Shown: positions 58,761-64,000 of the stretch, piece after piece | Layout: every line of letters starts with the position of its first letter | Numbering within the stretch: position 1 is the stretch's first letter | NCBI RefSeq assembly: GCF_025997855.1 | Contig: NZ_AP026560.1 | Location: 2,999,501 to 3,063,500 of the forward strand | Source of the DNA: Deinococcus aetherius | GTDB lineage: Bacteria > Deinococcota > Deinococci > Deinococcales > Deinococcaceae | DNA length: 64,000 nucleotides | Direction of reading: 5' to 3' | Position numbers and translations under genes: made by a program | The notes under the pieces: model-generated | What the model saw: only the letters and a program-made list of their open reading frames with translations | What the model was told of the DNA's origin: nothing | The model's database searches: none

Positions 58761-58854
58761 GACCCTTCCTTCTGGGGGGCGTCCCCCTCCACCTCCCTGC
58801 TCTAACACCCACGGGGCCCGGCCTTTGTCCCGTCGCACGGGGGCCAGGCCGGGC

Positions 58855-59199
58855 TCAACCCTCCCCCGGCCCGTACCGCCGCTCGCGGGGCAACTCCGCC
58901 TCCTCGTGCACCGCGCGGGCGACCGCTTCAGAGAGGGGAAAGTCCACCGCCGCGTACCAGCCCTCCTCCAGCCTGCCGCCCCGCTCGCGGTAGACGCAAA
59001 GGGTGGGGCCGTAGCTGCACGCGCCCAGACAGCCACTCTCGGTGAGGCGGACGCTGCCGCCCGTCTTGTAATAGGCGAGCGAATGGCGCTCCAGGTGGGT
59101 CCACAGGGCGCGGTAGAGCAGGTCCGAGCCGCGAGCCTTGCAGTTCGGGCCCTGGCAGACGAGCAGATGTCCGCGTGTCTTGAAGTATTTCGGCGGCAA
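58855..59199 (-). CDS. (2Fe-2S) ferredoxin-like protein, thioredoxin-fold
   Basis: 114 residues. HLLVCQGPNCKARGSDLLYRALWTHLE and RLTESGCLGACSYGPTLCVY supply C-x5-C ... C-x3-C, the four ligands of thioredoxin-like 2Fe-2S ferredoxins. TTG 59199 has GGAGG ten bases upstream, overlapping the btuD stop region. Third gene of the B12-riboswitch operon, so a redox role in cobalamin handling (for example reduction) is a reasonable inference. Confidence 0.85.
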   Translation of the reverse strand: MPPKYFKTRGHLLVCQGPNCKARGSDLLYRALWTHLERHSLAYYKTGGSVRLTESGCLGACSYGPTLCVYRERGGRLEEGWYAAVDFPLSEAVARAVHEEAELPRERRYGPGEG

Positions 59200-59204
59200 G
59201 GGAT

Positions 59205-60015
59205 TCAGTCCTCCGGGATGACGAGGGGGCGTTCCTCGTCGCGCGTGACCCTCGCCCGCAGCCCGTAGGCGGCGTGGAGGTGGGCGGGCGTGAGAACTTC
59301 CCCAGGCGTGCCCACGGCGAGCACCCGGCCCTCCAGGAGCAGCAGCAGGCGGTCGGCGCGGGCGGCGAGGTTGAGGTCGTGCAGGACGGCGACCACGCCG
59401 AGGCCACGGGCGACCTCGCCCCGCAGGTGCCGCACCACCTCCAGCCCGTAGGCGAGGTCGAGGTGGTTGGTGGGTTCGTCGAGAAGCAGGAAGCGGGGCC
59501 CAGCGGCGAGGGCGCGGGCCAGCGAGACCCGCTGCCGCTCCCCCCCCGACAATTCGTGGACGTGGCGATCCTCGAAGCGCCGGGTGTCCGTCCGGTCCAG
59601 GGCCGCCGTCACCGCGTCCTCGTCGGCTGGGGTCCACGGCTGGGTGGGGATCAGGCCCCACTTCCACGCGCCCGCCCCGCGACCCAGGGCCACCACGTCC
59701 CGGACCCGGGCGTCCAGGGGAAGCTCCTCCCCCTGCGCCAGGTACGCGAGCGTCCGCGCCCGCTCCGCCCGGGTCCACCGGGCCAGCGGACGGCCACACA
59801 GCCGCACCTCCCCCGCCTCGGCCCGGCTCAGCCCCAGCAGCGCCCGCAGCAGGGTGCTCTTCCCCGCCCCGTTCGGCCCGATCACGGCCGTGAACTCCCC
59901 GACCCGGAACGCGGCGCTCACCCCCCGCACCGCCGGGTGCGCCCCCGCCCGAACGTGCAACTCCCGCGCCTCCAACGTGTCGGTGCTGACGGCTGACGGC
60001 TGACCGCTGACCGCT

Positions 60016-60023
<8 letters not shown>
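59205..60023 (-). CDS. btuD: ABC transporter ATP-binding protein, cobalamin/iron-siderophore type
   Basis: About 272 residues. Walker A GPNGAGKSTLLRALLG, signature LSGGERQRVSLARAL, Walker B FLLLDEPTNHLDLA, H-loop AVLHDLNLAAR: FecE/BtuD-type. It partners the FecCD-like permease. GTG 60023 overlaps the permease stop; the first ~14 residues are encoded by a GCTGACGGCTGACC-type repeat, so translation may really begin later. B12 role inferred from the upstream riboswitch. Confidence 0.88.
59983..60021. repeat. GCTGACCGCTGACGGC word repeat inside the btuD 5' end
   Basis: Tandem GCTGACGGCTGACGGC, GCTGACCGCTGACCGC words across the btuD start codon region; same word as 17740-17785. Encodes SRAVSGQPSAVS-like residues. 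Confidence 0.6.
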
Positions 60024-61041
<1,018 letters not shown>

Positions 61042-61136
61042 CGCGCCCCGGGGGTCGGGGGGGAGTGGGGTCGGTCTGGACGGTCGGGGGTCGGGGCATG
61101 GGTCTCGTTCCTCCTCCCCGCGCGGCCAAAGAAGCA

Positions 61137-61157
61137 CCGCCCCGTTGGTGGGGGCGG
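61137..61157 (-). terminator. Expression-platform terminator of the B12 riboswitch
   Basis: On the minus strand CCGCCCC (61151-61157)/GGGGCGG (61137-61143), seven pairs, CACCAAC loop, followed by TGCTTCTTT. Lies between aptamer and btuC start, as expected for transcriptional control. Confidence 0.75.
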
Positions 61158-61276
61158 CGGAGGGGGCACGTCCAGGGCTCACCCACGGGGGCGGGGCCGG
61201 GGCGCTTTCCTCCAGTCCGCGAGAGGTCGGGCCACGGGCCTCCCCGACACGGGAGATCGGCCCGGACGGGGCGGGT

Positions 61277-61366
61277 GTTCGGACTCAGGGTCCCCGGAAG
61301 GGGCGCCCTCACCGTTGCGCGACAGTGCCGGAGTTCCACCGGCTTTCCCCACGCCCGTCGCGGGCC
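61277..61366 (-). ncRNA. Cobalamin (B12) riboswitch
   Basis: Minus-strand landmarks in order: GGGGAAAGCCGGTGGAAC, TCCGGCACTGTCGCGCAACGG (the core B12-box block), and GAGTCCGAACACCCGCC. These match the adenosylcobalamin aptamer family. It lies directly after a good promoter and upstream of a terminator and the btuCD genes; binding should reduce their expression. Confidence 0.95.
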
Positions 61367-61394
61367 ACTATAGCCCCGGCGCCACCCGCCTCAA
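61367..61394 (-). promoter_or_regulatory. Promoter of the B12 riboswitch operon
   Basis: -10 TATAGT (61372-61367), 16-base spacer, -35 TTGAGG (61394-61389). The plsC TGA stop codon lies within the -35 box. Confidence 0.8.
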
Positions 61395-62023
61395 CGTGAC
61401 CGGACGACCTCCCCCACCGGCTCCGCGAGGGCAGTGATCCGCTCGCCGATCAGGGCGGTGAGGGCCTTGATCCCCCCGGTGGGTGCGATGGGCTCGCCGA
61501 AGCGGACGACCCAGCGCCTCCCCACGCGGCTGAGGCCCACGGGGAGCACGGGCGCCTTGCCCTTCAAGGCCATCAGGGCCACGCCGCCCTGCAACTCGCC
61601 CCCGCCGCGCGTGCCCTCGGGGAAGATACCCAGGGTGCCGCCCCCCTGAAGGATGCGCAGGCTGGTACGCACCGCCCCCAGGTCGTTCGCGCTGCGGTCC
61701 ACCGGGAAGGACCCGCCCGCCCGGATGATGTGGCCGATCACCGGGACGAAGAGTTCCTTTTTCGCCATGAATTGCAGGTAGCGGCCCGGGGGCAGGCTGC
61801 GCGCGATCAGGAAGGGGTCGAAGCCCGTGCGGTGGTTTCCGGCGACGATGAGGGGCGTGCCGGGCGGGGGCACGTTCTCGCGCCCGTGGACCTCGATGCC
61901 CTGACCCCGCAGGAAGATCGGCAGCGTCGTCACGATCACCACGAGGCGGTACACCAGGGGGTTGACCCGGGGAGCCCGGAGCGTCTCGGCGGGGGGCGCG
62001 GGAGAGGGGCGGGCGTCACTCAT
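61391..62023 (-). CDS. 1-acyl-sn-glycerol-3-phosphate acyltransferase (PlsC-like)
   Basis: 210 residues. Catalytic GNHRTGFDPFLIA (H-x4-D) and FPEGTRGGGELQ (acceptor binding), GVALMALKGKAPVLPVGL. One N-terminal hydrophobic segment (YRLVVIVTTLPIFL). Makes phosphatidic acid in membrane lipid synthesis. Leaderless ATG (TATCCT, six bases). Confidence 0.9.
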   Translation of the reverse strand: MSDARPSPAPPAETLRAPRVNPLVYRLVVIVTTLPIFLRGQGIEVHGRENVPPPGTPLIVAGNHRTGFDPFLIARSLPPGRYLQFMAKKELFVPVIGHIIRAGGSFPVDRSANDLGAVRTSLRILQGGGTLGIFPEGTRGGGELQGGVALMALKGKAPVLPVGLSRVGRRWVVRFGEPIAPTGGIKALTALIGERITALAEPVGEVVRSR

Positions 62024-62047
62024 GGGGCGAGGATACGCCCGCGCCCC

Positions 62048-62308
62048 TCAATAGGGGTCGGCGTACGGGTCGTCCGCCTCGTCGTCCTCGTCCTCACCCT
62101 CTCCGCCCGTCTCGGCGGCGGCCCACTCCCCCGCCAGGACGGCGCGCACCGCCTCGATGCGCTCACGGCAGGCGGCGTAGGCGGCCCGGGCCTCTTCGAG
62201 CAGCGGGAGCACCCGGTCGAGGTCGGCGTCCCCGCTCTCCAACTCGGCGGCGATGCGCGAGAGCCGCGCGTAGGCCTCACGGTAGGTCAGCGGCTGAGGG
62301 TCCGGCAC
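62048..62308 (-). CDS. xseB: Exodeoxyribonuclease VII small subunit
   Basis: 86 residues. LTYREAYARLSRIAAELESGDADLDRVLPLLEEARAAYAACRERI is the XseB coiled-coil signature; the acidic tail is EGEDEDDEADDPYADPY. GTG start is leaderless (TATGCT). Binds XseA to degrade single-stranded DNA; xseA is not in the window. Confidence 0.88.
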   Translation of the reverse strand: MPDPQPLTYREAYARLSRIAAELESGDADLDRVLPLLEEARAAYAACRERIEAVRAVLAGEWAAAETGGEGEDEDDEADDPYADPY

Positions 62309-62351
62309 CCCCCGAGCATAGCGTTCCTCCCGGGAGGGGCTACCCTGGGCC

Positions 62352-63032
<681 letters not shown>

Positions 63033-63048
63033 CCCCGTACCTTGGGCC

Positions 63049-63590
63049 ATGCCGCCCTTCCTCGTCCGCCCCGCCACCCCCGCCGACGCGCCGGGCATCG
63101 CCCACGTCCACGTCACGAGCTGGCGGGAGACGTACCCGGGACGGATGCCGGAGGACTTCCTGGCCCGGGCGACGGGAGAGGTGGCCCGCGAGCGGCGCGA
63201 AGGCTTCTGGACCCGCCACCTGAACGCCGGGACGGGTGAGTCGTCCTCGTCGCCGAGCAGGCGGGCGAAGTGGTCGCCTTCGCCTCGGGCGGCCCGGCGC
63301 GCGACCACCCCGGCATTGGCGCGGAGCTGTACACGCTCTACGCGCTGAAATCCGCGCAGGGTCAGGGGATCGGTCGCGCTCTCGTGTCGGCCCTGGCGTG
63401 CGAGTTGCAGGAACGGGGGTTTCGGTCGCTGGCCCTGTGGGTGCTGGCCTCCAACCCCACCCACGCCTACTACGCCCACCTCGGCGGGCGCGAGGACGGT
63501 GAGAAGAGCGTGCCTCTGCCCGGCGGCGGTGAGATGTGCGAGGTGCGGGTGGTGTGGGACGACCTCACACGGCTTACGATGGAACCATGA
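63049..63590 (+). pseudogene. GNAT acetyltransferase gene with a frameshift
   Basis: Residues 1-62 (PPFLVRPATPADAPGIAHVHVTSWRETYPG..FWTRHLNAGTGE) are in one frame; the downstream part (VVAFASGGPARDHPGIGAELYTLYALKSAQGQGIGRALVSALACELQERGF ... AYYAHLGGRE) is in another. Loss of one G near 63238-63242 explains it. Either a real mutation or a base-calling error. Intact product would acetylate an unknown acceptor. Confidence 0.8.
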
Positions 63591-64000
63591 GCGACCCCGC
63601 CCCCAAAGCGATGAGTGTGGAGGAGTACCTGCGCACGGAGGAGAAAAGCCCCTACAAGCGCGAGTACGTGGGGGGCTTCGTCTACCCGCTGCACGCGCAG
63701 GCCGGGGCAAGTCGGCCCCACGTCCTGATCAGCGGGAACATCTTCGGGACCCTGTACGCCGACGCCGTTCGCGCCGGGTGCCGCCTCTACCAGAACGACA
63801 TGAAGCTGAGGGTCGAGGACAACACCTCTTTCTTCTACCCCGACGTGATGCTCGTCTGTGACCGCGACAGCGGTGATAACGACGCCGAGACCTCTCCCTG
63901 CCTGCTGGTGGAAGTCCTCTCGCAGAGCACAGCCGCCCACGACCGCTTCGGGAAATACGGCGTCTACACCGCCATCCCCTCCCTCCAGACCTACCTGATC
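63587..64000 (+). CDS. Uma2-family (DUF820) PD-(D/E)XK nuclease-like protein (N-terminal part)
   Basis: At least 138 residues, cut by the window end. MSVEEYLRTEEKSPYKREYVGGFVYPLHA and YPDVMLVCDRDSGDN..CLLVEVLSQSTAAHDRFGKYGVY are Uma2 motifs, with the acidic/Glu-x-Leu core of a PD-(D/E)XK fold. Leaderless TACGAT six bases before ATG, which also overlaps the GNAT stop. Biological role of Uma2 proteins is unclear. Confidence 0.9.
   Translation, partial: MSDPAPKAMSVEEYLRTEEKSPYKREYVGGFVYPLHAQAGASRPHVLISGNIFGTLYADAVRAGCRLYQNDMKLRVEDNTSFFYPDVMLVCDRDSGDNDAETSPCLLVEVLSQSTAAHDRFGKYGVYTAIPSLQTYLI

Overview
The window reads as a stretch of a Deinococcus chromosome. It is GC-rich, with about 85 closely packed genes. 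More than 30 start codons sit only 5-9 bases downstream of a TANNNT -10 box with no Shine-Dalgarno, the leaderless style known from Deinococcus. The content also fits: an HRDC domain fused to a PLP-enzyme-like domain, several DinB-fold proteins, a chromate transporter, an acyl-ACP desaturase, thermophilic-type M29 aminopeptidase, and many short interspersed quasi-palindromic repeats.

Layout. 1-690: the end of a GH1 beta-glucosidase and an odd class-II tRNA-like gene with its own terminator. 691-4438: a two-gene heterodimeric ABC exporter. 4.5-29.6 kb: mainly housekeeping and stress genes (NUDIX hydrolases, LOG-family hydrolase, peroxiredoxin, desaturase, ChrA, HisC, TetR, an ABC importer with ATPase and permease fused, SDR, asparaginase, HemC, CNNM/CorC-type protein, Dus, ArgB, PurK, PurE, FolC), ending in tRNA-Lys(CTT).

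29.7-32.2 kb is the most unusual part. Immediately after tRNA-Lys lies a block of lower GC. It holds a leaderless gene for an 81-residue peptide with five tandem decapeptides containing AGIRDYGIM, a second 43-residue ORF one base downstream, a hairpin terminator and, divergently, a TPR + winged-helix + BTAD regulator. The first ~260 codons of the regulator have the same lower GC, while the rest has host GC. The repeat codons vary only at synonymous sites within the nine-residue core. I infer an exchangeable peptide/sensor cassette, possibly peptide signalling, with the regulator's DNA-binding half belonging to the host.

32.2-48.5 kb: NUDIX, YigZ, IspF, TrmL, an ArsR-DUF2087 unit with a visible operator, aminopeptidase, cyclophilin, a KhpB-like RNA-binding protein and PrmC, then the purine cluster purC-purS-cupin-purQ-dinB-[HTH antitoxin-PIN toxin]-dinB-purL-[DUF559 between palindromic repeats]-purF-[BrnT/BrnA]. 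Genes there overlap by 4 bases, so the toxin-antitoxin pair is translationally coupled to dinB and purL. 48.5-50.1 kb is a low-GC island with an AlbA_2/Schlafen-like ATP-binding protein. 50-64 kb: small regulators, a doubly broken SMP-30 gene, MutY, a cis-prenyltransferase, secreted protein, HRDC fusion, a vitamin B12 uptake operon (riboswitch, terminator, BtuC, BtuD, 2Fe-2S ferredoxin-like protein), PlsC, XseB, flavin reductase, a frameshifted GNAT gene and the start of a Uma2-type nuclease gene.
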